A program made the position numbers and the translations under genes. A stretch of DNA of 64,000 nt, from contig NW_027473318.1 of NCBI RefSeq assembly GCF_050947335.1, forward strand, positions 4,030,001-4,094,000, given 5' to 3'. The notes beneath the pieces were generated by a model. It saw only the letters and a list, made by a program, of their open reading frames with translations. It ran no database searches and was not told the origin of the DNA. Shown piece after piece: positions 30,691 through 46,140 of this stretch (within the stretch, counting starts at the first letter, position 1; every line of letters starts with the position of its first letter). The stretch is from Megachile rotundata (taxonomy: Eukaryota; Arthropoda; Insecta; Hymenoptera; Megachilidae).

Positions 30691-32257
30691 TGTGATTGTA
30701 TGACTGTGATTGTATGATTGTGATAGAATGATTGTGATTGAATGATTGTGATTGTATGATTGTGATTGTATGATTGTGGTTGTTTGATTGTATTTGGGAG
30801 ATTGTATTTGGGAGATTGTGATTGTATGACTGTGATTGTATGACTGTGATTGTATGATTGTGATTGTATGATTGTGATTGTATGATTGTGAAAGTATGAT
30901 TGTGATTGTATGATTGTGATTGTATGATTGTGATTGTATGATTGTGATTGTATGATTGTGATTGTATGATTGTGATTGTATGATTGTGATTGTATGATTG
31001 TGAAAGTATGATTGTGATTGTATGATTGTGATTGTATGATTGTGATTGTATGATTGTGATTGTATGAGTGTGATTGACTGATTGTGGTTGTGCGATTGTG
31101 ATTGTACGATTGTGATTGTACGATTGTGATTGTATGATTGTGATTGTATGATTATGATTGTATGATTGTGATTGCATGATTGTGATTGTATGATTGTGAT
31201 TGCATGATTGTGATTGTATGGTTGTGATTGTATGATTGTGATTGTATGATTGTGATTGTATGATTATGATTGTATGATTGTGATTGCATGATTGTGATTG
31301 TATGATTGTGATTGCATGATTTTGAATGTATGATTCTGATTGTATGATTGTGATTGTATGATTGTGATTGTATGATTGTGATTGTATGATTGTGATTGTA
31401 TGATTGTGATTATATGATTGTGATTGTATGATTGTGATAGTATGATTGTGATTGTATGATTGTGATTGCATGATTGTTATTGTATGATTGTAATTGTATG
31501 ATTGTGATTGTATGATTATGATTTTATGATTGTGATTGCATGATTGTGATTGTATGGTTGTGATTGTATGATTGTGATTGTATGATTGTGATTGTATGAT
31601 TGTGATTGTATGAATGCGATTGTATGATTGTGATTGCATAATTGTGATTGTATGATTGTGATTGTATGATTGTGATTGTATGATTGTATTTGGGAGATTG
31701 TATTTGGGAGATTGTATTTGGGAGATTGTAATTGTATGATTGCGATGGTATGATTGTGATTGCATGATTTTGAATGTATGATTGTGATTGTATGATTGTG
31801 ATTGTATGATTGTGATTGTATGATTGTGATTGTATAATTCTGATTGTATGGTTGTGATTGTATGATTGTGATTGAATGATTGTGATTGTATGATTGTGAT
31901 TGTATGATTGTGATTGTTTGATTGTATTTGGGAGATTGTATTTGGGAGATTGTAATTGTACGATTGCGATTGTATGATTGTGATTGTATGATTGCGATTG
32001 TATGATTGTGATTGTATGATTGTGATGTATGATTGTAATTGTATGATTATGATTGTATGATTGTGATTGTATGATTGTGATGGTATGATTGTGATGGTAT
32101 GATTGTGATTGTATGATTGCGATCGTGTGATTGTGATTGTATGATTCTGATTGTATGGTTGTGATTGTATGATTGTGATTGTATGATTGTGATAGTATGA
32201 TTGTGATTGTATGATTGTGATTGTATGATTGTGATGGTATGATTGTGATTGTATGAT

Positions 32258-32313
32258 TGTATTTCGGAGATTGTATTTGGGAGATTGTATTTGGGAGATT
32301 GTATTTGGGAGAT
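32258..32313 (+). repeat. Four-unit GGGAG cluster, P copy 3
   Basis: Counterpart of the P copy 1 cluster. A related three-unit version with the same tttcggag start follows about 1.05 kb later, near 33308, suggesting a local copy that lost a unit. Confidence 0.9.
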
Positions 32314-35300
32314 TGTAATTGTATGATTGCGATTGTATGATTGTGATTGTATGATTGTGATTGTATGATTGTGATTGTATGATTGTGATTGTATGATTGT
32401 GATTGTACGATTGTGATTGTATGATTGTGATTGTATGATTATGATTGTATGATTGTGATTGCATGATTGTGATTGTATGAATGTGATTGCATGAATTTGA
32501 ATGTATGATTGTGATTGTATGATTGTGATTGTATGATTGTGATTGTATGATTGTGATTGTATGATTGCGATTGTATGAATGCGATTGTATGAATGTGATT
32601 GCATAATTGTGATTGTATGATTGTGATTGTATGATTGTGATTGTATGATTGTGATTGTATGATTGTAATTGTATGATTATGATTGTATGATTGTGATTGT
32701 ATGATTGAGATTCTATGATTGTGATTGTATGATTGCGATTGTATGATTGTGATTGTATGATTGTGATTGTATGATTGTGATTGTATGATTGTGATCGTAT
32801 GATTGTGATTGTATGATTGTGATTGTATGATTGTGATTGTATGATTGTGAAAGTATGATTGTGATTGTATGATTGTGATTGTATGATTGTGATTGTATGA
32901 GTGTGATTGACTGATTGTGGTTGTGCGATTGTGATTGTACGATTGTGATTGTACGATTGTGATTGTATGATTGTGATTGCATGATTGTGATTGTATGATT
33001 GTGATTGCATGATTGTGATTGTATGATTGTGATTGCATGATTTTGAATGTATGATTCTGATTGTATGATTGTGATTGTATGATTGTGATTGTATGATTGC
33101 GATTGTATGATTGTGACTGCATGATTTTGAATGTATGATTGTGATTGTATGATTGTGATTGTATGATTGTGATTGTATGATTGTGATTGTATGATTCTGA
33201 TTGTATGGTTGTGATTGTATGATTGTGATTGTATGATTGTGATAGTATGATTGTGATTGTATGATTGTGATTGTATGATTGTGATGGTATGATTGTGATT
33301 GTATGATTGTATTTCGGAGATTGTATTTGGGAGATTGTATTTGGGAGATTGTAATTGTATGATTGCGATTGTATGATTGTGATTGTATGATTGTGATTGT
33401 ATGATTGTGATTGTATGATTATGATTGTATGATTGTGATTGTATGATTGCGATTGTATGATTGTGATTGTATGATTATGATTGTATTTTTGTGATTTTAT
33501 GATTGTGATTGTATGATTGTGATTGTGTGATTGTGATTGTATGATTGTGATTGTATGATTGCGATTGTATGAATGCGATTGTATGATTGTGATTGCATAA
33601 TTGTGATTGTATGATTGTGATTGTATGATTGTGATTGTATGATTGTGATTGTATGATTGTTATTGTATGACTGTGATTGTATGATTGTGATTGTATGATT
33701 GTGATAGTATGATTGTGAAAGTATGATTGTGATTGTATGATTGTGATTGTATGATTGTGATTGTATGATTGTGATTGTCTGATTGTGGTTGTGCGATTGT
33801 GATTGTACGATTGTGATTGTACGATTGTGATAGTATGATTGTGATTGAATGATTGTGATGTATGATTGTAATTGTATGATTATGATTGTATGATTGTGAT
33901 TGTATGATTGAGATTGTATGATTGTGATTGTATGATTGCGATTGTATGATTGTGATTGTATGATTGTGATGTATGATTGTAATTGTATGATTATGATTGT
34001 ATGATTGTGATTGTATGATTGAGATTGTATGATTGTGATTGTATGATTGCGATTGTATGATTGTGATTGTATGATTGCGATTGTATGATTGTGATTGTAT
34101 GTTTGTGATGTATGATTGTAATTGTATGATTATGATTGTATGATTGTGATTGTATGATTGAGATTGTATGATTGTGATTGTATGATTGTGATTGCATGAT
34201 TGTGACTGTATGATTGTGATTGCATGTTTGTGATTGTATGATTGAGATTGTATGATTGTGACTGTATGATTGTGATTGCATGATTTTGAATGTATGATTG
34301 TGATTGTATGATTGTGATTGTATGATTGTGATTGTATGATTGTGATTGTATGATTGTGATTATATGATTGTGATTGTATGTTTGTGATTGTATGATTGAG
34401 ATTGTATGATTGTGATTGTATGATTGCGATTGTATGATTGTGATTGTATGATTGCGATTGTATGATTGTGATTGTATGATTGCGATTGTATGATTGTGAT
34501 TGTATGATTGCGATTGTATAATTGTGATTGTATGATTGTGATGTATGTTTGTAATTGTATGATTATGATTGTATGATTGTGATTGTATGATTGCGATTGT
34601 ATGATTGTGATTGTATGATTGCGATTGTATGATTGTCATTGTATGATTGTGATGTATGATTGTAATTGTATGATTATGATTGTATGATTGTGACTGTATG
34701 ATTGTGATTGTATGATTGTATTTGGGAGATTGTATTTGGGAGATTGTATTTGGGAGATTGTAATTGTATGATTGCGATTGTATGATTGTGATTGTATGAT
34801 TGCGATTGTATGATTGTGATTGTATGATTGTGATGTATGATTGTAATTGTATGATTGCGATGTATGACTGTAATTGTATGATTGTGATTGCATGATTTTG
34901 AATGTATGATTGTGATTGTATGATTGTGATTGTATGATTGTGATTGTATGATTCTGATTGTATGGTTGTGATTGTATGATTGTGATTGTATGATTGTGAT
35001 AGTATGATTGTGATTGTATGATTGTGATTGTATGATTGTGATTGTATGATTGTATTTGGGAGATTGTATTTGGGAGATTGTATTTGGGAGATTGTAATTG
35101 TATGATTGCGATTGTATGATTGTGATTGTATGATTGCGATTGTATGATTGTGATTGTATGATTGTGATGTATGATTGTAATTGTATGATTATGATTGTAT
35201 GATTGTGATTGTATGATTGTCATGGTATGATTGTGATGGTATGATTGTGATTGTATGATTGCGATCGTATGACTGTGATTGTATGATTATGATTGTATGA

Positions 35301-36029
35301 TTGTGATTGTATGATTGTGATTTTACGATTGTGATTGTATGTTTATGATTGTATTTTTGTGATTTTATGATTGTGATTGTATGATTGTGATTGTATGATT
35401 GTGATTGTATGATTGCGATTGTATGAATGCGACTGTATGATTGTGATTGCATAATTGTGATTGTATGATTGTGATTGTATGATTGTGATTGTATGATTGT
35501 GATTGTATGATTGTGATTGTATGATTGTGATTGTATGAATGCGATTGTATGATTGTGATTGCATAATTGTGATTGTATGATTGTGATTGTATGATTGCGA
35601 TTGTATGATTGTGATTGTATGATTGTGATGTATGATTGTAATTGTATGATTATGATTGTATGATTGTGATTGTATGATTGTCATGGTATGATTGTGATGG
35701 TATGATTGTGATTGTATGATTGCGATCGTATGATTCTGATTGTATGATTATGGTTGTATGATTGTGATTGTATGATTGCGATTGTATGATTGTGATTGTA
35801 TGTTTATGATTGTATTTTTGTGATTTTTTGATTGTGATTGTATGATTGTGATTGTATGATTGTGATTGTATGATTGCGATTGTATGAATGCGATTGTATG
35901 ATTGTGATTGCATAATTGTGATTGTATGATTGTGATTGTATGATTGTGATTGTATGATTGTGATTGTATGATTGTGATTGTATGATTGTGATTGTATGAT
36001 TGTGATTGTATGAATGCGATTGTATGATT

Positions 36030-37763
36030 GTGATTGCATAATTGTGATTGTATGATTGTGATTGTATGAATGCGATTGTATGATTGTGATTGCATAATTG
36101 TGATTGTATGATTGTGATTGTATGATTGTGATTGTATGTTTGCGATTGTATGATTGTGATGTTATGATTGTGATTGTATGATTGTGACTGTATGATTGTG
36201 ATTGTATGAGTGTGATTGTCTGATTGTGGTTGTGCGTTTGTGATTGTACGATTGTGAATGTACGATTGTGATTGTATGATTGTGGTTGTATGAATATGAT
36301 TGTATGATTGTGATTGCATGATTGTGATTGTATGATTGTGATTGTATGATTGTGATTGTATGATTGTGATTGTATGATTGTGATTGTCTGATTGTGGTTG
36401 TGCGATTGTGATTGTATGATTGTGATTCTGTGATTGTGATTGTATGATTGTGATTGTATGATTGTGATTGTATGCTTGTGACTGTATGTCTGTGTTTGTA
36501 TGATTGTGATTGTACGATTGTGATTGTATGATTGTGATTGTATGATTGTGATTGTATGATTGTCAAAGTATGATTGTGATCCTATGACTGTGATTGTATG
36601 ATTGCGATTGTATGATTGTGATTGTATGATTGTGATGTATGATTTTAATTGTATGATTATGATTGTATGATTGTGATTGTATGATTGTGATGGTATGATT
36701 GTGATTGTATGATTGCGATTGTATGATTGTGATTGTATGATTGTGAAAGTATGATTGTGATTGTATGATTATGATTGTATGATTGTGATTGTATGATTGT
36801 GATTGTATGATTGTGAAAGTATGATTGTGATTGTATGATTATGATTGTATGATTGTGATTGTATGATTGTGATTGTATGATTGTGATTGTATGATTGTGA
36901 TTGCATAATTGTGATTGTATGATTGTGATTGTATGAATGCGATTGTATGATTGTGATTGCATAATTGTGATTGTATGATTGTGATTGTATGATTGTGATT
37001 GTATGTTTGCGATTGTATGATTGTGATGTTATGATTGTGATTGTATGATTGTGATTGTATGATTGTGATTGTATGAGTGTGATTGTCTGATTGTGGTTGT
37101 GCGTTTGTGATTGTACGATTGTGAATGTACGATTGTGATTGTATGATTGTGGTTGTATGAATATGATTGTATGATTGTGATTGCATGATTGTGATTGTAT
37201 GATTGTGATTGTATGATTGTGATTGTATGATTGTGATTGTATGATTGTGATTGTCTGATTGTGGTTGTGCGATTGTGATTGTATGATTGTGATTCTGTGA
37301 TTGTGATTGTATGATTGTGATTGTATGATTGTGATTGTATGCTTGTGACTGTATGTCTGTGTTTGTATGATTGTGATTGTACGATTGTGATTGTATGATT
37401 GTGATTGTATGATTGTGATTGTATGATTGTCAAAGTATGATTGTGATCCTATGATTGTGATTGTATGATTGCGATTGTATGATTGTGATTGTATGATTGT
37501 GATGTATGATTTTAATTGTATGATTATGATTGTATGATTGTGATTGTATGATTGTGATGGTATGATTGTGATTGTATGATTGCGATTGTATGATTGTGAT
37601 TGTATGATTGTGAAAGTATGATTGTGATTGTATGATTATGATTGTATGATTGTGATTGTATGATTGTGATTGTATGACTGTGAAAGTATGATTGTGATTG
37701 TATGATTATGATTGTATGATTGTGATTGTATGATTGTGATTGTATGATTGTGATTGTATGATT
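36030..37763 (+). repeat. 867-bp tandem duplication private to P copy 3
   Basis: The markers gatgttatg (36158/37025), the gcttgtgactgtatgtctg run (about 36474/37341) and gatcct (36578/37445) are repeated 867 bp apart. 867 = 62x14-1, with one 13-bp unit inside. The first copy jumps back at about 36897, inside a canonical run just before gcataattg. Confidence 0.87.
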
Positions 37764-39117
37764 GTGATTGTATGATTGTATTTGGGGGATTGTATTTCGG
37801 AGATTGTAATTGTATGATTGCGATTGTATGATTGTGATTGTATGATTGCGATTGTATGATTGTGATTGTATGATTGTGATGTATGATTGTAATTGTATGA
37901 TTATGATTGTATGATTGTGATTGTATGATTGAGATTGTATGATTGTGATTGTATGATTGCGATTGTATGATTGTGATTGTATGATTGCGATTGTATGATT
38001 GTGATTGTATGATTGTGATGTATGATTGTAATTGTATGATTATGATTGTATGATTGTGATTGTATGATTGAGATTGTATGATTGTGATTGTATGATTGCG
38101 ATTGTATGTTTGCGATTGTATGATTGTGATTGTATGATTGTGATTGTACGATTGTGATTGTACGACTGTGATTGTATGATTGTGATAGTATGATTGTGAT
38201 TGTATGACTGTGATTGTATGACTGTGATTGTATGATTGTGATTGTATGATTGTGATTGTATGATTGTGATGTATGATTGTAATTGTATGATTATGATTGT
38301 ATGATTGTGATTGTATGATTGTGATAGAATGATTGTGATTGAATGATTGTGATTGTATGATTGTGATTGTATGATTGTGATTGTTTGATTGTATTTGGGA
38401 GATTGTATTTGGGAGATTGTAATTGTATGATTGCGATTGTATGATTGTGATTGTATGATTGCGATTGTATGATTGTGATTGTATGATTGTGATGTATGAT
38501 TGTAATTGTATGATTATGATTGTATGACTGTGATTGTATGACTGTGATTGTATGATTGTGATTGTATGATTGTGATTGTATGATTGTGAAAGTATGATTG
38601 TGATTGTATGATTGTGATTGTATGATTGTATTTGGGAGATTGTATTTGGGAGATTGTATTTGGGAGATTGTAATTGTATGATTGCGATTGTATGATTATG
38701 ATTGTATGATTGTGACTGTATGATTGTGACTGTATGATTGTGATTGTATGATTGTATTTGGGAGATTGTATTTGGGAGATTGTAATTGTATGATTGCGAT
38801 TGTATGATTGTGACTGTATGATTGCGATTGTATGATTGTGATTGTATGATTGTGATGTATGATTGTAATTGTATGATTGCGATGTATGACTGTAACTGTA
38901 TGATTGTGATTGTATGATTGTGATTGTATGATTGTGATTGTATGATTGTGATAGTATGATTGTGATTGTATGATTGTGACTGTATGATTGTGATTGTATG
39001 ATTGTATTTGGGAGATTGTATTTGGGAGATTGTATTTGGGAGATTGTAACTGTATGATTGCGATTGTATGATTGTGATTGTATGATTGCGATTGTATGAT
39101 TGCGATTGTATGATTGT

Positions 39118-39510
39118 GATGTATGATTGTAATTGTATGATTATGATTGTATGATTTTGATTGTATGATTGTGATTGTATGATTGTATTTGGGAGATTGT
39201 ATTTGGGAGATTGTATATGGGAGATTGTAATTGTATGATTGCGATTGTATGATTGTGATTGTATGATTGCGATTGTATGATTGTGATTGTATGATTGTGA
39301 TTGCATGATTGTGATGTATGATTGTAATTGTATGATTATGATTGTATGATTTTGATTGTATGATTGTGATTGTATGATTGTATTTGGGAGATTGTATTTG
39401 GGAGATTGTATATGGGAGATTGTAATTGTATGATTGCGATTGTATGATTGTGATTGTATGATTGCGATTGTATGATTGTGATTGTATGATTGTGATGTAT
39501 GATTGTAATT
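39118..39510 (+). repeat. 195-bp tandem duplication private to P copy 3
   Basis: The rare variant gtatatgggag occurs at 39213 and 39408, 195 bp apart (14x14-1, one 13-bp unit). P copies 1 and 2 have it once each, near 11721 and 20982. Confidence 0.87.
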
Positions 39511-40256
39511 GTATGATTATGATTGTATGATTGTGATTTTATGATTGTGATGGTATGATTGTGATGGTATGATTGTGATGGTATGATTGTGATTGTATGA
39601 TTGCGATCGTGTGATTGTGATTCTATGATTATGATTGTATGATTGTGATTGTATGATTGTGATTGTATGATTGTGATTGTATGATTGTAATTGTATGATT
39701 AGGATTGTATGATTGTGATTGTATGATTGAGATTCTATGATTGTGATTGTATGATTGCGATTGTATGATTGCGATTGTATGATTGTGATTGTATGATTGT
39801 GATTGTATGATTGTGATTGTATGATTGTGATTGTATGATTGTGATTGTATGATTGTGATTGTATGATTGTGATTGTATGATTGTGATTGTATGATTGTGA
39901 AAGTATGATTTTGATTGTATGATTGTGATTGTATGATTGTGATTGTATGATTGTGATTGTATGAGTGTGATTGACTGATTGTGGTTGTGCGATTGTGATT
40001 GTACGATTGTGATTGTACGATTGTGATTGTATGATTATTATTGTATTTTTGTGATTTTATGATTGTGATTGTATGATTGTGATTGTGTGATTGTGATTGT
40101 ATGATTGTGATTGTATGATTGCGATTGTATGAATGCGATTGTATGATTGTGCTTGTATGATTGTGATGTATGATTGTAATTGTATGATTATGATTGTATG
40201 ATTGTGATTTTATGATTGTGATGGTATGATTGTGATGGTATGATTGTGATTGTATG

Positions 40257-40271
40257 ATTGCGATCTGTATG
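40257..40271 (+). repeat. 15-bp insertion variant unit, Q copy 2
   Basis: Same 15-bp unit as in Q copy 1. Immediately upstream this copy has one additional gatggtatg unit, which changes the block offset from 18420 to 18434. Confidence 0.85.
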
Positions 40272-43200
40272 ATTGTGATTGTATGATTATGATTGTATGA
40301 TTGTGATTGTACGATTGCGATTGTATGATTGTGATTGTATGATTATGATTGTATTTTTGTGATTATATGATTGTGATTGTATGTTTGTGATTGTATTATT
40401 GTGATTGTCTGATTGTGGTTGTGCGATTGTGATTGTACGATTGTGATTGTACGATTGTGATTGTATGATTGTGATTGTATGATTATGATTGTATGATTGT
40501 GATTGCATGATTGTGATTGTATGATTGTGATTGCATGATTTTGAATGTATGATTGTGATTGTATGACTGTGATTGTATGATTGTGATTGTATGATTGTAA
40601 TTGTATGATTGTGATTGTATGATTGTGATTGTATGATTGTGATTGTATGATTGTGATTGTATGATTGTATTTGGGAGATTGTAATTGTATGATTGCGATT
40701 GTATGATTGTGATGGTATGATTGCGATTGTATGATTGCGATTGTATGATTGTGATGTATGATTGTAATTGTATGATTATGATTGTATGATTGTGATTGTA
40801 TGATTGTGATTGTATGATTGTATTTGGGAGATTGTATTTGGGAGATTGCATTTGGGAGATTGTAATTGTATGATTGCGATTGTATGATTGTGATTGTATG
40901 ATTGCGATTGTATGATTGTGATTGTATAATTGTGATTGTATGATTGTGATTGTGTGATTGTATTTGGGAAATTGTATTTGGGAGATTGTATTTGGGAGAT
41001 TGTAATTGCATGATTGCGATTGTATGACTGCGATTGTATGATTGTGATTGTATGATTGCGATGTATGACTGTAATTGTATGATTATGATTGTATGATTGC
41101 GATTGTATGATTGTGATTGTATAATTGTGATTGTATGATTGTATTTGGGAGATTGTAATTGTATGATTGCGATTGTATGATTGTGATGGTATGATTGCGA
41201 TTGTATGATTGCGATTGTATGATTGTGATGTATGATTGTAATTGTATGATTATGATTGTATGATTGTGATTGTATGATTGTGATTGTATGATTGTGATTG
41301 TATGGTTGTATTTGGGAGATTGTATTTGGGAGATTGCATTTGGGAGATTGTAATTGTATGATTGCGATTGTATGATTGTGATTGTATGATTGCGATTGTA
41401 TGATTGTGATTGTATAATTGTGATGGTATGATTGTGATGGTATGGTTGTGATTGTATGATTGCGATCGTCTGATTGTGATTGTATGATTATGATTGTATG
41501 ATTGTGATTGTATGATTGCGATTGTATGATTGTGATTGTATGATTATGATTGTATTTTTGTGATTTTATGATTGTGATTGTATGATTGTGATTGTGTGAT
41601 TGTGATTGTATGATTGTGATTGTATGATTGCGATTGTATGAATGCGATTGTATGATTGTGATTGCATAATTGTGATTGTATGATTGTGATTGTATGATTG
41701 TGATTGTATGATTGTGATTGTATGATTGTTATTGTATGACTGTGATTGTATGATTGTGATTGTATGATTGTGATAGTATGATTGTGAAAGTATGATTGTG
41801 ATTGTATGATTGTGATTGTATGATTGTGATTGTATGATTGTGATTGTCTGATTGTGGTTGTGCGATTGTGATTGTACGATTGTGATTGTACGATTGTGAT
41901 AGTATGATTGTGATTGAATGATTGTGATTGTATGATTGTGATTGTATGATTGCGATTGTATGATTGTGATTGTATGATTGTGATGTATGATTGTAATTGT
42001 ATGATTATGATTGTATGATTGTGATTGTATGATTGAGATTGTATGATTGTGATTGTATGATTGCGATTGTATGATTGTGATTGTATGATTGCGATTGTAT
42101 GATTGTGATTGTGTGATTGTATTTGGGAAATTGTATTTGGGAGATTGTATTTGGGAGATTGTAATTGCATGATTGCGATTGTATGATTGTGATTGTATGA
42201 CTGCGATTGTATGATTGTGATTGTATGATTGCGATGTATGACTGTAATTGTATGATTATGATTGTATGATTGTGATTGAATGATTGAGATTGTATGATTG
42301 TGATTGTATGCTTGCGATTGTATGATTGTGATTGTATGATTGTGATTGTATGATTGTGATTGTATGATTGTGATTGTATGATTGTGATTGTATGATTGTG
42401 ATTGTATGATTGTATTTGGGAGATTGTATTTGGGAGATTGTAATTGTATGATTGCGATTGTATGATTGTGATTGTATGATTGCGATTGTATGATTGTGAT
42501 TGTATGACTGTATTTGGGAGATTGTATTTGTGCGATTGTGATTGTACGATTGTGATTGTACGATTGTGATTGTCTGATTGTGGTTGTGCGATTGTGATTG
42601 TACGATTGTGATTGTACGATTGTGATTGTACGATTGTGATTGTACGATTGTGATTGTATGATTATGATTGTATGATTGTGATTGCATGATTGTGATTGTA
42701 TGATTGTGATTGTATGATTGTATTTGGGAGATTGTATTTGTGCGATTGTGATTGTACGATTGTGATTGTCTGAATATGGTTGTGCGATTGTGATTGTACG
42801 ATTGTGATTGTACGATTGTGATTGTACGATTGTGATTGTATGATTATGATTGTATGATTGTGATTGCATGATTGTGATTGTATGATTGTGATTGCATGAT
42901 TTTGAATGTATGATTGTGATTGTATGATTGTGATTGTATGATTGTGATTGTATGATTGTGATTGTATGATTGTGATTGTATGATTGTGATTGTATGATTG
43001 TGATAGTATGATTGTGATTGTATGACTGTGATTGTATGATTGTGATTGTATGATTGTGATTGTATGATTGTGATTGTATGATTGTATTTGGGAGATTGTA
43101 TTTGGGAGATTGTATTTGGGAGATTGTAATTGTATGATTGCGATTGTATGATTGTGATTGTATGATTGCGATTGTATGATTGTGATTGTATGATTGTGAT

Positions 43201-43689
43201 GTATGATTGTAATTGTATGATTGCGATGTATGACTGTAATTGTATGATTGTGATTGTATGATTGTGATTGTATGATTGTGATTGTATGATTGTGATAGTA
43301 TGATGGTGATTGTATGATTGTGACTGTATGATTGTGATTGTATGATTGTGATTGTATGATTGCGATTGTATGATTGTGATTGTATGATTGTGATGTATGT
43401 TTGTAATTGTATGATTATGATTGTATGACTGTGATTGTATGATTGTGATAGAATGATTGTGATTGAATGATTGTGATTGTATGATTGTGATTGTATGATT
43501 GTGATTGTTTGATTGTATTTGGGAGATTGTATTTGGGAGATTGTAATTGTATGATTGCGATTGTATGATTGTGATTGTATGATTGTGATTGTATGATTGC
43601 GATTGTATGATAGTGATTGTATGATTGTGATGTATGTTTGTAATTGTATGATTATGATTGTATGATTGTGATTGTATGATTGAGATTGT

Positions 43690-46140
43690 ATGATTGTGAT
43701 TGTATGATTGTGATTGCATGATTGTGATTGTATGATTGTGATTGTATGATTGTGAAAGTATGATTGTGATCCTATGATTGTGATTGTATGATTGCGATTG
43801 TATTATTGTGATTGTATGATTGTGATGTATGATTTTAATTGTATGATTATGATTGTATGATTGTGATTGTATGATTGTGATGGTATGATTGTGATTGTAT
43901 GATTGCGATTGTATGATTGTGATTGTATGATTGTGAAAGTATGATTGTGATTGTATGATTATGATTGTATGATTGTGATTGTATGATTGTGATTGTATGA
44001 TTGTGAAAGTATGATTGTGATTGTATGATTATGATTGTATGATTGTGATTGTATGATTGTGATTGTATGATTGTGATTGTATGATTGTGATTGTATGATC
44101 GTATTTGGGGGATTGTATTTCGGAGATTGTAATTGTATGATTGCGATTGTATGATTGTGATTGTATGATTGCGATTGTATGATTGTGATTGTATGATTGT
44201 GATGTATGATTGTAATTGTATGATTATGATTGTATGATTGTGATTGTATGATTGAGATTGTATGATTGTGATTGTATGATTGCGATTGTATGATTGTGAT
44301 TGTATGATTGCGATTGTATGATTGTGATTGTATGATTGTGATGTATGATTGTAATTGTATGATTATGATTGTATGATTGTGATTGTATGATTGAGATTGT
44401 ATGATTGTGATTGTATGATTGCGATTGTATGTTTGCGATTGTATGATTGTGATTGTATGATTGTGATTGTACGATTGTGATTGTACGATTGTGATTGTAT
44501 GATTGTGATAGTATGATTGTGATTGTATGACTGTGATTGTATGACTGTGATTGTATGATTGTGATTGTATGATTGTGATTGTATGGTTGTGATGTATGAT
44601 TGTAATTGTATGATTATGATTGTATGATTGTGATTGTATGATTGTGATAGAATGATTGTGATTGAATGGTTGTGATTGTATGATTGTGATTGTATGATTG
44701 TGATTGTTTGATTGTATTTGGGAGATTGTATTTGGGAGATTGTAATTGTATGATTGCGATTGTATGATTGTGATTGTATGATTGCGATTGTATGATTGTG
44801 ATTGTATGATTGTGATGTATGATTGTAATTGTATGATTATGATTGTATGATTGTGATTGTATGATTGAGATTGTATGATTGTGATTGTATGATTGCGATT
44901 GTATGATTGAGATTGTATGATTGTGATTGTATGATTGTGATTGCATGATTGTGATTGTATGATTGTGATTGTATGATTGTGAAAGTATGATTGTGATCCT
45001 ATGATTGTGATTGTATGATTGCGATTGTATGATTGTGATTGTATGATTGTGATGTATGATTTTAATTGTATGATTATGATTGTATGATTGTGATTGTATG
45101 ATTGTGATGGTATGATTGTGATTGTATGATTGCGATTGTATGATTGTGATTGTATGATTGTGAAAGTATGATTGTGATTGTATGATTATGATTGTATGAT
45201 TGTGATTGTATGATTGTGATTGTATGATTGTGAAAGTATGATTGTGATTGTATGATTATGATTGTATGATTGTGATTGTATGATTGTGATTGTATGATTG
45301 TGATTGTATGATTGTGATTGTATGATCGTATTTGGGGGATTGTATTTCGGAGATTGTAATTGTATGATTGCGATTGTATGATTGTGATTGTATGATTGCG
45401 ATTGTATGATTGTGATTGTATGATTGTGATGTATGATTGTAATTGTATGATTATGATTGTATGATTGTGATTGTATGATTGAGATTGTATGATTGTGATT
45501 GTATGATTGCGATTGTATGATTGTGATTGTATGATTGCGATTGTATGATTGTGATTGTATGATTGTGATGTATGATTGTAATTGTATGATTATGATTGTA
45601 TGATTGTGATTGTATGATTGAGATTGTATGATTGTGATTGTATGATTGCGATTGTATGTTTGCGATTGTATGATTGTGATTGTATGATTGTGATTGTACG
45701 ATTGTGATTGTACGATTGTGATTGTATGATTGTGATAGTATGATTGTGATTGTATGACTGTGATTGTATGACTGTGATTGTATGATTGTGATTGTATGAT
45801 TGTGATTGTATGGTTGTGATGTATGATTGTAATTGTATGATTATGATTGTATGATTGTGATTGTATGATTGTGATAGAATGATTGTGATTGAATGATTGT
45901 GATTGTATGATTGTGATTGTATGATTGTGATTGTTTGATTGTATTTGGGAGATTGTATTTGGGAGATTGTAATTGTATGATTGCGATTGTATGATTGTGA
46001 TTGTATGATTGCGATTGTATGATTGTGATTGTATGATTGTGATGTATGATTGTAATTGTATGATTATGATTGTATGATTGTGATTGTATGATTGAGATTG
46101 TATGATTGTGATTGTATGATTGCGATTGTATGATTGTGAT
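43690..46140 (+). repeat. 1227-bp tandem duplication in Q copy 2
   Basis: gatcct (43768/44995) and gtatttgggggattg (44101/45328) recur 1227 bp apart, and Q copy 1 has a single copy of this stretch (25642, 25975). 1227 = 88x14-5, and five 13-bp units lie between the markers. Confidence 0.85.

Larger units (their letters stand above)
30290..40195 (+). repeat. HOR block P, copy 3 (about 9.9 kb, rearranged)
   Basis: The variant order follows P copies 1 and 2 from tttggcag (30318, compare 3418 and 12693) to gtgcttg (about 40150). Offsets from copy 1 vary between about 26,190 and 27,680, so this copy has gained and lost whole-unit segments. Examples are an 867-bp tandem duplication around 36.0-37.8 kb and a 195-bp duplication around 39.1-39.5 kb. 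It is more diverged in structure from copies 1 and 2 than they are from each other. Confidence 0.82.

Noticed and set aside
30452..33010. 852-codon minus-strand open frame as a real repetitive protein gene
   Set aside because: All three frames of this strand give the same repeat peptide. Starts and stops are single-base satellite variants, there is no unique N- or C-terminal domain, and similar frames appear throughout both arms and switch strand with the repeat.
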